This document shows, in pieces, positions 6,964 through 16,905 of a stretch of DNA of 44,147 nucleotides. The notes beneath the pieces are model-generated. The model saw only the letters and a list, made by a program, of their open reading frames with translations, was not told the origin of the DNA and searched no databases. Each line of letters starts with the position of its first letter. Within the stretch, counting starts at the first letter, position 1. The stretch spans positions 1 through 44,147 of the forward strand of contig CALVVR010000008.1 of the NCBI GenBank assembly GCA_944363915.1. Direction: 5' to 3'. The stretch is from an uncultured Bacilli bacterium. GTDB lineage: Bacteria; Bacillota_I; Bacilli_A; RF39; UBA660. Both the position numbers and the translations under genes were made by a program.

Positions 6964-8724
6964 ATGATGAAAAAAACTAAAAGTACAGTTATTGAAAATA
7001 TTGTAAACCGAAATCAAAATAATCTAAATGAGGTTGCTTTCGAAAGTTTTGGCAGTAAACTAACTTATAAAGAATTTTTTGAATTAGTCGATACTTTAAC
7101 TAAAGGTTTTATTGAATTAGGCGTTAAAAATGGTGATATTGTTACTATGTGTATGGCAGGAACGGTTGATAGTGTCGCCCATTTTTATGCTTTAAATAGA
7201 ATCGGTGCAATTACCCAATTAGTTAATCCTAATTATTTTAAAGTTAATAGTAAAAAATATATTAATGAAACTAACTCAAAACTATTAATTGTTTTAGATC
7301 GTTTTTATCCAATGTTACAAGATGCTATTGCGAATACTAATGTCGAAAAAGTTATGGTATCATCCATAACTGAACAATCAGCTTTCTTATATAAGTTATT
7401 AGTTAGAAGAAAAAATCTAAAAAAAGATCAATTAATTTCTGGAGTTGAATATATTACTTATCCGGAATTTAATCGTTTAGGAGAAACTTCTAAAAAAGAA
7501 ATAATTTCACCAGAATTTATTGAAGGAAAAGAAACGGCAATCGTCTATACTAGTGGTTCTACTGGTAATCCTAAAGGGGTTGTACTGACAAATGATGCTT
7601 TAAATAATATGATTACGATATATGACGCTAAAAATGGATTTGGTTCCAAAGTAGGTGATCGAAATTTAGTTTTAATTCCGCCAATGTATGGGACAAGTTT
7701 ATGTCATTGTATTAATACACCATTAGCATTTGGTTGTACTAATGTAATGCAACCAGTATATAATCCACAAACTTTTTTAACTGATTTACAAAAATATCGC
7801 CCTAATATAGTAGTTGGTTCCTTAGGCCATTATATTAGTTTGTTGGATAAAGATATTAAAGATGAAAGTCTATCATTTTTAGATATGCCTTTTACTGGTG
7901 GGGAACCGGTTCCTTTAAAATTAGTTAAGCAAATAAATGAAAAAATGCGAAAAGCTGGCGTTAAAGAAGATTTAATTATTGGCTATGGTATGAGTGAATT
8001 TGGGACTATGGTAATGTTTAATATGGATATTAAAGATCGAACTAATGAATCTGGATTGTTAATGCCTTTTGTTGAAGCTAAAATAACTGATTCTATTACC
8101 AATGAACCAGTTGGTATTAATGAAAAAGGAATCCTTAAAATATCTACTCCTTGTATGATGAAAGAGTATATAAATAATCCCGAAGCTAATAAAAAATTTT
8201 TTGAAATTGATGAATCTGGTAAAGTTTGGGGTAATACTAATGATATAGCTACCGTCGATAATCAAGGTATTTATCACGTTTTAGGAAGAAGTAGTGATTC
8301 TTTTATTGATCCAAAAGGTAATATAGTTTATTTGTTTGAAATCGAAAATAAAATTGCTAACAATAAATATGTTAAGGAATGTGAATTAGTACCACTAACC
8401 GTAAATGGTAAAGTAGTTCCTATTGCTCATATTGTTTTAGAAGAATCAGTAAAACAATTTCCTAATGATGTAATTTCCCTTATTAATTCTGAATGCATGG
8501 TAGAATTTACTAATCCTGAAGCAATTCCTTTTGCTTATAAATTAAGAGATAAATTTCCGACTAGTCCGATAAGTGGCAAAAGAGATTATGAAACTTTGAA
8601 ATATGAAACAGAAGGATATCTACAAGTTACCAAAGAAGGCATTAAAATTATTTCTATCGATAGCGAAGAAAGTAAAAAAGAAAATGAAATTGAAAAAGTA
8701 AAAAAGCTTAAAATGAATATATAA
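6964..8724 (+). CDS. AMP-forming acyl/aryl ligase (ANL superfamily)
   Basis: The 586-residue protein shows ANL signatures in order: P-loop YTSGSTGNPKG (about 195-205), GEPVP and YGMSEFGT (A5 region), then the adenylate-binding D and R in the VLGRSSDSFIDPKG hinge. These enzymes activate a carboxylate as acyl-AMP and usually pass it to CoA or a carrier protein. The substrate is not evident, and no carrier-protein gene is next to it. The C-terminal tail past about residue 555 is charged and low in complexity. A TTGACA at 6910 with a weak TATTGT -10 may drive it. It is monocistronic, ending at its own terminator. Confidence 0.85.
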   Translation: MMKKTKSTVIENIVNRNQNNLNEVAFESFGSKLTYKEFFELVDTLTKGFIELGVKNGDIVTMCMAGTVDSVAHFYALNRIGAITQLVNPNYFKVNSKKYINETNSKLLIVLDRFYPMLQDAIANTNVEKVMVSSITEQSAFLYKLLVRRKNLKKDQLISGVEYITYPEFNRLGETSKKEIISPEFIEGKETAIVYTSGSTGNPKGVVLTNDALNNMITIYDAKNGFGSKVGDRNLVLIPPMYGTSLCHCINTPLAFGCTNVMQPVYNPQTFLTDLQKYRPNIVVGSLGHYISLLDKDIKDESLSFLDMPFTGGEPVPLKLVKQINEKMRKAGVKEDLIIGYGMSEFGTMVMFNMDIKDRTNESGLLMPFVEAKITDSITNEPVGINEKGILKISTPCMMKEYINNPEANKKFFEIDESGKVWGNTNDIATVDNQGIYHVLGRSSDSFIDPKGNIVYLFEIENKIANNKYVKECELVPLTVNGKVVPIAHIVLEESVKQFPNDVISLINSECMVEFTNPEAIPFAYKLRDKFPTSPISGKRDYETLKYETEGYLQVTKEGIKIISIDSEESKKENEIEKVKKLKMNI

Positions 8725-8725
8725 A

Positions 8726-8753
8726 GATGATACATATGTATTGTCTTTTTTTT
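8726..8753 (+). terminator. terminator after the ANL ligase gene
   Basis: Self-complementary GATGATACAT/ATGTATTGTC (with two G-U pairs) followed by eight T. Confidence 0.7.
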
Positions 8754-8768
8754 CTAAAATGATATAAT
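8741..8768 (+). promoter_or_regulatory. promoter of the histidine kinase gene
   Basis: TTGTCT (8741-8746), 16-bp spacer, TGATATAAT with the -10 at 8763-8768. The -35 overlaps the preceding terminator stem. Confidence 0.5.
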
Positions 8769-8795
8769 GTAATTAGTAAAATAAGGAGGTAAACA

Positions 8796-10724
8796 ATGAC
8801 TTTTATTGGTTTTCCTGTATCAGCTTTAATTTATATTATAATTTTTTTAATTGTTCATTTTTCAAAAAAAAGAATCAATATTTTTGAAAATAACTTATTG
8901 ATTGGTTTAATGATTTTAAATTTAGTGGGTTTAATTTTAGAATTAGGTTGTTATTATGTGGTGTTAAATATGGATACAAGTACCTTCTTTTCAATGTTAA
9001 TATTAAAATCTTATGTCGCTTATATAGTAACATTTACTTTTGCTTTAAATCTTTATTTGATCTTATTAACCAATAAAAAATATGGCAAAGAAGGTTTTGA
9101 TGTTGTTAAAAACTTTAAATATAATTTCCTTTTATTTTTATTTCCTTATTTAGCCATGATTTTAATAACTTATCTTTTACCACTTAACGTTTTTGCCGAA
9201 AATGGCTATTATTATACTTATGGAATTTCTATTGATGTTTTATTTTTAGTATCGGCTTTATTGATATCGTTATGGCTAGTTAGAAGTATTATTTCAATTT
9301 GGAAGGCTAATAACAAAAATAAACAACAATATGCGATTTTAATAGCTGTAATATTGTTTGGCTTAATAGGTAGTTTAACCCAATTTGTCGATAAGAGAAT
9401 TTTAATCTTAACATCTATGCATACAATGCTTCTAATAATTATGTATTTCTTCATTGAAAATCCTGATGTTAAATTGATTGCTAAATTACAGTTAGCTAAA
9501 GAACATGCGGAAAAAGCTAATCGTGCTAAATCAGATTTCTTATCAAGTATGTCTCATGAAATTAGAACACCATTAAATGCAATTGTTGGACTTTCTGAAG
9601 ATATTGTGACATATAAAGATCAAATTCCTCAAGAAGTGGTCGAGGATTCTTTAGATATTCAAAATGCTAGTCAAACATTATTAGAAATAATTGGTAATAT
9701 TTTAGATATAAATAAAATCGAAGCGGAAAAATTAGAAATCATAAATAATCCTTATAATTTAAGAGAAGAAATTACTAAATTATGTAAAGTAACTAGTACT
9801 AGAATTGCCGATAAACCAATTGAATTTAAGCTTAATATTGCCGAAGATGTTCCTAATGAGCTAATAGGTGATAAAACCCATTTAAAACAAGTTATCAATA
9901 ATTTATTATCTAATGCCATTAAATATACTGAAAAAGGAAATATTAATTTGAATATAAAATGTGTTAATCAAAATGATATATGTAATTTAATCATTACTGT
10001 CCAAGATACAGGAAGAGGGATTAAAGCGGAAAATATCAATAAATTATTTACTAAATTTGAAAGATTAGATGTTGAAAAAAATTCTACTATCGAAGGTACG
10101 GGATTAGGATTAGCAATCACTAAAAATTTAGTGGAAATGATGGGTGGTAAAATAAATGTTCAAAGTCAATTTGGTCAAGGATCTATTTTTGTCGTTCAAT
10201 TACCGCAAAAAATTAGTCATAATCAATCTTTAGAGGTTTTAAAGATAAATGAAACTAATTCATTACCTAATTATGGCCATAAAAAAATATTAATCGTCGA
10301 TGATAATAAATTAAATATTAAAGTAGCAATTAAAGCTTTATCTACTTTTAATTTTGTAATAGATGAATGTTATGATGGATTTGAATGTTTAGAAAAAGTT
10401 AAGAATAATAATTATGATTTAATTTTAATGGATATAATGATGCCTAATATGAGTGGAGAAACAGCTTTAGCAAAATTAAAAGAAAACCCTAATTTTAAAA
10501 CACCAGTTATTGCTTTAACAGCTGATGCTATAGCGGGCGCTAAAGAAAAGTATTTAGCCTTAGGTTTTGTTGATTATATTGCTAAACCATTTAGTCGTGA
10601 ACAAATTAAAGAAAAATTAGATGCTGTTTTTAATGATATCTCACAACCGGCTACTTATGTTTTTGATGCTAAAACTAACGAAGAATATGTTATTAAAAAT
10701 GGGAAAAGAGAAGACTGTAATTAA
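8796..10724 (+). CDS. hybrid sensor histidine kinase with receiver domain
   Basis: The 642-residue protein begins with about seven membrane helices (1-225). A dimerisation/phosphoacceptor domain follows, with [20 protein letters not shown] (H near residue 255), then a GHKL ATPase domain with N-box [20 protein letters not shown] and [20 protein letters not shown]-terminal receiver starts at [10 protein letters not shown] (about 497), with the phosphoacceptor Asp in LMDIMMP (about 545) and the conserved Lys in AKPF. The signal is unknown: there is no periplasmic sensor domain, so the membrane bundle itself is the likely sensor. No separate response regulator or output domain is adjacent, so phosphotransfer to a distant partner is inferred. 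AAGGAGG precedes the start. Confidence 0.92.
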   Translation: MTFIGFPVSALIYIIIFLIVHFSKKRINIFENNLLIGLMILNLVGLILELGCYYVVLNMDTSTFFSMLILKSYVAYIVTFTFALNLYLILLTNKKYGKEGFDVVKNFKYNFLLFLFPYLAMILITYLLPLNVFAENGYYYTYGISIDVLFLVSALLISLWLVRSIISIWKANNKNKQQYAILIAVILFGLIGSLTQFVDKRILILTSMHTMLLIIMYFFIENPDVKLIAKLQLAKEHAEKANRAKSDFLSSMSHEIRTPLNAIVGLSEDIVTYKDQIPQEVVEDSLDIQNASQTLLEIIGNILDINKIEAEKLEIINNPYNLREEITKLCKVTSTRIADKPIEFKLNIAEDVPNELIGDKTHLKQVINNLLSNAIKYTEKGNINLNIKCVNQNDICNLIITVQDTGRGIKAENINKLFTKFERLDVEKNSTIEGTGLGLAITKNLVEMMGGKINVQSQFGQGSIFVVQLPQKISHNQSLEVLKINETNSLPNYGHKKILIVDDNKLNIKVAIKALSTFNFVIDECYDGFECLEKVKNNNYDLILMDIMMPNMSGETALAKLKENPNFKTPVIALTADAIAGAKEKYLALGFVDYIAKPFSREQIKEKLDAVFNDISQPATYVFDAKTNEEYVIKNGKREDCN

Positions 10725-10748
10725 AAAAATCTACTTATTTAGTAGATT
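10723..10748. terminator. shared terminator between convergent kinase and MurE-like genes
   Basis: AATCTACT / AGTAGATT with loop TATTT. A seven-T run follows on the minus strand, so it mainly serves the leftward gene and overlaps its stop codon. On the plus strand only a short T-run follows. Confidence 0.75.
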
Positions 10749-12140
10749 CTTTAAGTGTTTTTTAACTTCGTCTAAATCGCAAAATTCAATAATTTTATCT
10801 TTTAATATTTGATAGTTTTCGCTACCTTTACCAATAATTAAAACAATATCATTTTTATGAGCTATATTAATCGCTTTTTTAATAGCTTCACTCCGATCTA
10901 AAACTATTTCGTAATTTTTATAATCTTTGACATTACTAACTAAATCATTAGCTATATCAGCGGGATCTTCGCCTCTTGGATCTTGACTAGTTACAATCGC
11001 ATAATCACAATTAGTAATTACATTATAACCCTTACTAGGTCTTTTACTTTTATCACGTTCTCCAGGTTCTGAGAAAACAACAATTAATCTGTTATGTTTT
11101 AAACTATTCATAAATTTTAATAATTCGCTTATTCCATTAGGAGTATGGGCATAATCGACAATAACTTTAAAGTCTTGTCCTAAATCAATATTTTCTAACC
11201 GCCCACTTACTTTAATATTTTTAATATTACTAATTAAGTTATTCATATTATAACCTAAACTTACTAAAGCTAGTAGTGCCGCACATAAGTTATAGACATT
11301 AAACATAGCAATTAAAGGACTTTCAATTTCATATTCTTGATTTTGATAAACAATTTTAAATAATGTTTTATCTTCCATTAATTTAACATCTTTAAAATAT
11401 AAATCATTATCATTATCTTTTCCATAGGTATATATTTTTTGACAATGTTTACTTACTTCTAGATAATGTTCGTCATCTTTATTTAAAATACAAGGTCCAA
11501 TTGTATTATCAAATAATTTACATTTACAAGCAATATAGTTTTCTAATGTTTTATGGGTATTTAGATGTTCTTTAGTAATATTAGTTAAAATACTACAATT
11601 AAATTTGATGCCGTTAACCCGGTCATAGTGCAAAGCTTCACTTGATACTTCCATACTAACTGTTTTAATATTATTTTTAACCATATCGGCAAATAAAGGA
11701 ATTGTTTTATCTAAACTAGGAGTAGTGTTGCTAGTTTTTTCTTTATAATCATTATAAGTAATGCCATTAGTTCCAATATAGGCACAATTATTAAGCAACT
11801 TATAAATAATAGTTGCAACAGTAGTCTTACCATCAGTACCAGTAACTCCAATTATTTGTAGTTTATTAGTAGGGTAGTCATAAAATTTATTGATAATATC
11901 GACAAAAACTTGATTTGGATTATCAACTTTAATAATTGGTACCGATTTTTTTCCTACATCATTTTTAACAATCACCGCAGCCGCACCTTTATTAATCGCA
12001 TCATCGATGAATAAGTGACGATCCATTGTTTTGTTATCGATACAAATAAATAAGTCGCCTTTTTTTATATTAACTGAACTTGTTTTGATACCGGTTATTA
12101 AAGTATCGTAAGGACAGTCAATTAATTCATTTAATTTCAT
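10731..12140 (-). CDS. MurE-type UDP-MurNAc-peptide ligase, second paralogue
   Basis: The 469-residue Mur ligase has an N-terminal MurE domain (TGIKTSSVNIKKGDLFICI), P-loop GVTGTDGKTT (about 100), SNTTPSL, a carbamylated-Lys region and YAHTPNGI. At the amino-acid-specificity site it reads QDPRGEDP, unlike the DNPRSENP of the other MurE at 13946. This suggests a different third residue or a specialised role, but specificity is not certain from the motif alone. It overlaps the upstream amidase gene by an ATGA, so the two are translationally coupled. Length and motif order are normal, so it is probably active. Confidence 0.85.
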   Translation of the reverse strand: MKLNELIDCPYDTLITGIKTSSVNIKKGDLFICIDNKTMDRHLFIDDAINKGAAAVIVKNDVGKKSVPIIKVDNPNQVFVDIINKFYDYPTNKLQIIGVTGTDGKTTVATIIYKLLNNCAYIGTNGITYNDYKEKTSNTTPSLDKTIPLFADMVKNNIKTVSMEVSSEALHYDRVNGIKFNCSILTNITKEHLNTHKTLENYIACKCKLFDNTIGPCILNKDDEHYLEVSKHCQKIYTYGKDNDNDLYFKDVKLMEDKTLFKIVYQNQEYEIESPLIAMFNVYNLCAALLALVSLGYNMNNLISNIKNIKVSGRLENIDLGQDFKVIVDYAHTPNGISELLKFMNSLKHNRLIVVFSEPGERDKSKRPSKGYNVITNCDYAIVTSQDPRGEDPADIANDLVSNVKDYKNYEIVLDRSEAIKKAINIAHKNDIVLIIGKGSENYQILKDKIIEFCDLDEVKKHLKNLLNK

Positions 12141-13879
12141 TTTCTCACCTTCTTAATTATAATTACAGCAACCAATCCTCCTAATAATAAAATAATATAG
12201 TTATAATTATTATTTTCTATTTTTGGTTCAGGAATTAAGCTTTCTTCATCATATTTATTAATTAAGTTATTAATATTATCAACATTACCATCAAAATTAA
12301 TTAAATAATCTTGAACTTCATTATTAATATTTTCATATTTAGAATCATTTTTATAAGTATCATAATATTCTAATAAATCATTAACTTCTTCTGGTATTTC
12401 GTATAGACTTGGAGCAATACTAGGTGTTTGGTAATAATTAGTTAAATTTTCATAAGCACTAGCAATTTGATAAATTATCTTTTCATTGTTAGCTTGCGCC
12501 ATTATTTCTAAACCATAAGGTAGTTCATCATAAAATCCCATGGGAATACTAATAGCGGGGAAGCCAATTAATGGCGCTGTACTAGAACTTGGCGTATAAA
12601 TTTGACTATATTTAGCTTCATCATTAGTATATAATTTTGTTTTTAAAGTAGGGTAGATAATAGCATCTATTTCATATTCCTCAAATCTATTATTAGCCAA
12701 TTTAATATTATTATTACGAATGTTTAAATAGTTTTGATAAGCACTAGTTTCTTTATAGTCGTGATCGCAGTAATAACCATTATAGCCATTAATATATTGA
12801 GTATAACCACCATTTTTAATTAAATCATCTAAGCTTTTGATCTTACTAGAAGTACCCTTTATATATTCATTAAAATTATAACACATTGTAGTAGCGTCAA
12901 ATTTATAAGTTAGATAAAAATTGTCTAGATAAATAATTTCTGCACCTAATTCTTCTAAATCAGCAATTGCTTTAGTCATCATATTATAAATAAATCTATC
13001 AGTTTTACCATAATCAACACTTGTACTATTCGTATTAGGATTCATAAAACCATTAATAACAGCAATTTTAATACCAGATAAATCTTTATTTAAATAATCT
13101 TCATATTTAGTATCACTATTATCGATAATATCTAAAACAATCGCATTATCACTAACATATTTTGTAATTACTCCAACAACATCTCTAGTTTCTTCAAATT
13201 TAATTACCCCATCAGTGCTAACTAAATCAAAAGTAGGTCTAATTCCAACTACACCATTGGCACTGCTTGGAACTCTTATTGAACTACCTGTATCAGTACC
13301 TAGAGCGAAAACAGCTAAGTTACTGGCGACTGAAACAGCACTACCACCAGATGATCCATAAGATGAATATAAAGTATTATAAGCATTATAAGTATCACCA
13401 AAACTACTATGTGTATAAGTGGCATTAAATGCGAATTCATCCATATTAGCTTTAGCAATAATAATAGCTCCATTATCGATTAGTTTTTGAATAACCTCAG
13501 CATTTTCATATGGATAAGAATCAAGTAGTCCACTAGCGCCATTAGTAGTCGGCATTCCTTTAACATCAATATTATCTTTAACAATTACTGGTAAACCATG
13601 AATTAAGCTTCTTCTACCACTTTCTTGATATTCTAAATCTAGTTTTTTAGCTTCTTCAATGGCATTTTCGTTAATGGTAATTAAGGCATTATATTGTTCG
13701 TTATATGCCTCGATTCGGTCTAAATATAATCTAACAATCTTTTCATAAGTCAAATAACCTTTATCGACATATTCTTGAATTTCATAGATATTTAATTCAT
13801 TAATATCAATAACAGCTTGTTCTAAAGCTAAAACTTTAAATGGAATTAATAAAATAAGTAGAAAAATAAACTTTTTCAT
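12137..13879 (-). CDS. secreted, membrane-anchored amidase-signature enzyme
   Basis: The 580-residue amidase-signature hydrolase has its Ser-Ser-Lys triad in place: K101 in VIVKDNID, cis-Ser S176 in GSSGGSA and nucleophile S200 in GTDTGSSIR. Unlike GatA or cytosolic amidases it has an N-terminal signal peptide (MKKFIFLLILLIPFKVLAL) and a C-terminal hydrophobic helix followed by KKVRK, which makes it an extracytoplasmic enzyme anchored by its tail. The substrate is unknown; amide groups in peptidoglycan or extracellular amides are possible. Coupling to a MurE-like gene (ATGA overlap) argues for a cell-wall connection, by inference. The gene diverges from murE at 13946. Confidence 0.88.
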   Translation of the reverse strand: MKKFIFLLILLIPFKVLALEQAVIDINELNIYEIQEYVDKGYLTYEKIVRLYLDRIEAYNEQYNALITINENAIEEAKKLDLEYQESGRRSLIHGLPVIVKDNIDVKGMPTTNGASGLLDSYPYENAEVIQKLIDNGAIIIAKANMDEFAFNATYTHSSFGDTYNAYNTLYSSYGSSGGSAVSVASNLAVFALGTDTGSSIRVPSSANGVVGIRPTFDLVSTDGVIKFEETRDVVGVITKYVSDNAIVLDIIDNSDTKYEDYLNKDLSGIKIAVINGFMNPNTNSTSVDYGKTDRFIYNMMTKAIADLEELGAEIIYLDNFYLTYKFDATTMCYNFNEYIKGTSSKIKSLDDLIKNGGYTQYINGYNGYYCDHDYKETSAYQNYLNIRNNNIKLANNRFEEYEIDAIIYPTLKTKLYTNDEAKYSQIYTPSSSTAPLIGFPAISIPMGFYDELPYGLEIMAQANNEKIIYQIASAYENLTNYYQTPSIAPSLYEIPEEVNDLLEYYDTYKNDSKYENINNEVQDYLINFDGNVDNINNLINKYDEESLIPEPKIENNNYNYIILLLGGLVAVIIIKKVRK

Positions 13880-13945
13880 GTTACCACCATCTATATTTTA
13901 CCACACTTCTTTAATATTTGAATAGTATATATTAGGTGAAGGAAA

Positions 13946-15262
13946 ATGATTTTAAAAGATGATTCAAGAAAAATAAAAAAAGGTGATACTTTTATCGCTT
14001 TAAAAAAAGTTCATGATGGCCATGAATATATTGAAGAGGCTATTAAAAATGGAGCGAGTAAAATAATTGCTGAAAGAGGAAATTATAAGGTTGATACACT
14101 TATTGTTCCTGATACTCATAAATATTTAGTTGATTATTTATACGATAATTATTATGATAAAATAAAAGATTTAAAATTAATTGGTATGACTGGAACTAAT
14201 GGTAAAACGACAACTTGTTTTTTAATTTATCAAGCTTTAAATAAATTAAATATTAAATGTGCCTATATTGGAACGATTGGTTTTTATTTAGACAAAAAAA
14301 TAAAAGATTTAAGTAATACAACACCTGATATTTTAGAAATATACGAAATGCTATTAGAATGTGCTGATAAAGGTATTGAATATGTAGTAATGGAATGTAG
14401 TAGTCATGCTTTAGATATGAAAAGATTAGATAAATTAAAATTTAAGTATGGGATATTTTCTAATTTAACGGAAGATCATTTAGATTATCATGGGTCTTTT
14501 GAAAATTATATTAAGGCTAAACAAATATTGTTTGATAATGTAACGGATAAAACATTCGTTAATAATGATGATGAATATAAAGATTATTTTATAAAAGATA
14601 ATAGTATAACTTATGGCTTAAATGGTGGGGATTATCACTTAACTGATTATGTAATAAACTTAAAGGGAAGTAGTTTTAAAGTAAATGGTATTAGTTATAA
14701 AACTAGATTAATTGGGAAACATAATTTATATAATGTATTAGTTGTTATTGCATTACTTTCATTTTTAAATTTAGATACTAGTGTTGTAAGTAAATTAGAA
14801 TGTCCAAAGGGACGAATGGATATAGTTAAGAAAGGTAGTAATTTAATTATTATTGATTATGCTCATACACCTGATGCAGTCGAAAAAATAATTAATGCTG
14901 TAAAAGAATTAAAGCCAAATCATATTATAACGATTGTTGGATGTGGGGGAGATAGAGATCCATATAAAAGACCGATTATGAGTGATATTGCGTGTTCAAA
15001 TAGTGATTGGGTGATTATAACTAATGATAATCCAAGAAGTGAAAATCCTAATAATATTGTTAGTGATATGTTACACAATCTTGACAAATTTAACTATGAA
15101 ATTATTTTAAATCGTAAAAATGCGATTATAAGGGGTATACAAATGTTGGATAAAAATGATATACTATTAGTACTTGGAAAAGGTCATGAAAACTATCAAA
15201 TCATAAATAATAAAAGATATAATTTTGATGATAAAGAGGTTGTTTTAGAAAACATAAACTAG
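13946..15262 (+). CDS. murE: UDP-N-acetylmuramoyl-tripeptide synthetase MurE (diaminopimelate-type motif)
   Basis: The 438-residue Mur ligase has P-loop GMTGTNGKTTT (about 79-89), SNTTPDI, MECSSHAL, YAHTPDAV and GCGGDRD. It carries the specificity box DNPRSENP, close to the DNPRxE motif of meso-diaminopimelate-adding MurE. It adds the third residue of the stem peptide in the cytoplasm. The N-terminal domain is slightly short, starting directly at DDSRKIKKGDTFIAL. GGTGAAGGA precedes the ATG. It is followed after 11 bp by mraY, consistent with a small mur operon. The DAP assignment is inferred from the motif. Confidence 0.92.
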   Translation: MILKDDSRKIKKGDTFIALKKVHDGHEYIEEAIKNGASKIIAERGNYKVDTLIVPDTHKYLVDYLYDNYYDKIKDLKLIGMTGTNGKTTTCFLIYQALNKLNIKCAYIGTIGFYLDKKIKDLSNTTPDILEIYEMLLECADKGIEYVVMECSSHALDMKRLDKLKFKYGIFSNLTEDHLDYHGSFENYIKAKQILFDNVTDKTFVNNDDEYKDYFIKDNSITYGLNGGDYHLTDYVINLKGSSFKVNGISYKTRLIGKHNLYNVLVVIALLSFLNLDTSVVSKLECPKGRMDIVKKGSNLIIIDYAHTPDAVEKIINAVKELKPNHIITIVGCGGDRDPYKRPIMSDIACSNSDWVIITNDNPRSENPNNIVSDMLHNLDKFNYEIILNRKNAIIRGIQMLDKNDILLVLGKGHENYQIINNKRYNFDDKEVVLENIN

Positions 15263-15273
15263 GAGATGATGAT

Positions 15274-16263
15274 GTGTTAATTTTAGCAAAAGCTGTACTA
15301 GCGTTTATGATAGGGTTTATATTATCAATTATATTTGGAGTCGTATTAATACCTTTGTTAAAAAAAATGAATATTAAACAGACTGTTAGTGTATTTTTAA
15401 GTAAACATAAAGAAAAAGAGGGAACACCAACAATGGGGGGATTAATTTTTATTATTCCAACTATTATATCGGTTGTTATTTTATTACTTTGGAATAAGTT
15501 AGAACTAACTTATAATTTAGGTATTGTTTTATTTGTTTTTTTAGCTTATGCTCTACTTGGATTTATCGATGATTATTTAATTATTAAAAGGCATAACAAT
15601 ATTGGCTTAAGTGAAACTCAAAAATTAATCGGGCAAATATTTATAGCTTTAATCTTTTTTATTTTATTTAGATTAGGTGGAAGAGAGCCAGTATTAGAAA
15701 TATATACTTTAGGAATATCAATTAATTTAGGCTGGTTTTATTGGTTACTTATTTTACTTATGTTAGTAGCAACTACCAATGCTGTTAATTTAACTGATGG
15801 ACTAGATGGCTTAGCTGGTGGTTTATCGGCAATTGCTTTCTTAGCCTTTGGTATGATTGCTTGGGCATCTCTTGGCATTGAAGGTAATGAAGATATTGGA
15901 GTATTTTGTTTTATTTTAGTTGGTGCTTTAATTGCTTTTTGTTTCTTTAACACTTATCCGGCTAAAGTATTCATGGGCGATACTGGTTCTCTTGCTTTAG
16001 GTGGTACATTAGCGGCTGTTTCAATTGTTTCAAGTCATGAATTGACTTTGATAATAGTGGCTGGTGTGTTTGTTGTCGAAACTTTAGTATGTATTATTCA
16101 AAGATTATCAGTAAGATTTACTGGTAAAAGAATTTTCTTAATGACTCCTTTACATCATCATTTTGAAAAATTAGGATGGCAGGAATTAGATATTGTTAAA
16201 ATGTTTTGGTTTTTTGGAATTGTTTTAGCAGCAATTGCTATTCTTTGGGGAGTTTGGATTTAA
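15274..16263 (+). CDS. mraY: phospho-N-acetylmuramoyl-pentapeptide transferase
   Basis: MraY moves phospho-MurNAc-pentapeptide from UDP onto undecaprenyl phosphate, making lipid I in the membrane. The 329-residue protein has about ten helices and the family signatures: EGTPTMGGLIF, FIDDYLII (Asp pair), NAVNLTDGLDGLAGG, FMGDTGSLALGG and TPLHHHFE. The start is GTG at 15274 with AGGAG 8 nt upstream; the overlapping ATG at 15272 is immediately closed by a stop. It is coupled closely to murE and ends at a terminator. Confidence 0.95.
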   Translation: MLILAKAVLAFMIGFILSIIFGVVLIPLLKKMNIKQTVSVFLSKHKEKEGTPTMGGLIFIIPTIISVVILLLWNKLELTYNLGIVLFVFLAYALLGFIDDYLIIKRHNNIGLSETQKLIGQIFIALIFFILFRLGGREPVLEIYTLGISINLGWFYWLLILLMLVATTNAVNLTDGLDGLAGGLSAIAFLAFGMIAWASLGIEGNEDIGVFCFILVGALIAFCFFNTYPAKVFMGDTGSLALGGTLAAVSIVSSHELTLIIVAGVFVVETLVCIIQRLSVRFTGKRIFLMTPLHHHFEKLGWQELDIVKMFWFFGIVLAAIAILWGVWI

Positions 16264-16292
16264 AAAATATAACATAAAAGTTATATTTTTTT
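16263..16292 (+). terminator. terminator after mraY
   Basis: AAAAATATAAC (16263-16273) pairs with GTTATATTTTT (16280-16290), loop ATAAAA, ending in a T-run. Confidence 0.8.
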
Positions 16293-16320
16293 CATATATA
16301 TTAATTAAAGGAGGCTAATT

Positions 16321-16602
16321 ATGGACAAGATTGATACAATTGCTAGTTTAAATCATAATATTACAATTAATGAAAGAAAAAATATCATAATTAGTGGTGT
16401 GAAAAAAATTGAAAGTTTTGATAATGAAGAATTTTTATTAGAAACAACTATGGGTAACATAGTTATTAAAGGTAATGAATTAGAAATAATTAAATTAGAT
16501 ACTTATCAAGGAACCGTTTCGATAAAAGGAACAATTATTAGTCTTACTTATGCTGATGGAACAAAAAAAGAAGAGGGGGTATTTAGTAAGTTGTTTAAAT
16601 GA
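16321..16602 (+). CDS. yabP: sporulation protein YabP
   Basis: The 93-residue protein fits the YabP/YqfC family. It reads HNITINERKNIIISGVKKI, ESFDNEEFLLET, then GxIVIKGNELEI and TVSIKGTIISLTY, with the usual FSKLF ending. In Bacillus subtilis yabP is needed for sporulation and precedes yabQ, as here. AAAGGAGG ribosome site. It overlaps the next gene by an ATGA. No promoter is clear in the short gap after the mraY terminator; a mother-cell sigma promoter would be expected. Confidence 0.85.
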   Translation: MDKIDTIASLNHNITINERKNIIISGVKKIESFDNEEFLLETTMGNIVIKGNELEIIKLDTYQGTVSIKGTIISLTYADGTKKEEGVFSKLFK

Positions 16603-16880
16603 TGAATTTAAAAACACAAATTATAACTTTTCTTTTTTCAATTTTCTTTGGCTTTATTTTTTCATTGTTCATTAGTATAATTTATAAAAATAAATTATTT
16701 AATATAATTTTATCTTTTGTACTTGTGATAATAAGTTCATTATTATATTTTATTATTTTGTTAAATTTAAATAATGCTATTATCCATCCTTATTTTATTT
16801 TAGCTTTTATTATTGGCTTTTTTTTAGAACATTGTCTAAAAAAAATATTTAAAAAAATTGTATTCTTACTAAAAAGATGA
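16599..16880 (+). CDS. yabQ: sporulation membrane protein YabQ-like
   Basis: The 93-residue protein is almost entirely hydrophobic, with three helices and a basic C-terminus (KKIFKKIVFLLKR). Size, topology and position between yabP and divIC match YabQ, a membrane protein needed for spore cortex formation in Bacillus subtilis. Sequence alone is weak evidence; synteny makes the call. It starts within the yabP stop codon (ATGA). A second ATG one codon later is equally possible. Confidence 0.75.
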   Translation: MMNLKTQIITFLFSIFFGFIFSLFISIIYKNKLFNIILSFVLVIISSLLYFIILLNLNNAIIHPYFILAFIIGFFLEHCLKKIFKKIVFLLKR

Positions 16881-16886
16881 TATAAT
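16878..16886 (+). promoter_or_regulatory. extended -10 promoter before divIC
   Basis: TGATATAAT overlaps the yabQ stop region and lies just before the AAGGAGAG ribosome site of divIC. This suggests divIC can be expressed independently of the sporulation genes upstream. Confidence 0.4.
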
Positions 16887-16905
16887 TTTAATAAGGAGAG
16901 TAGTG

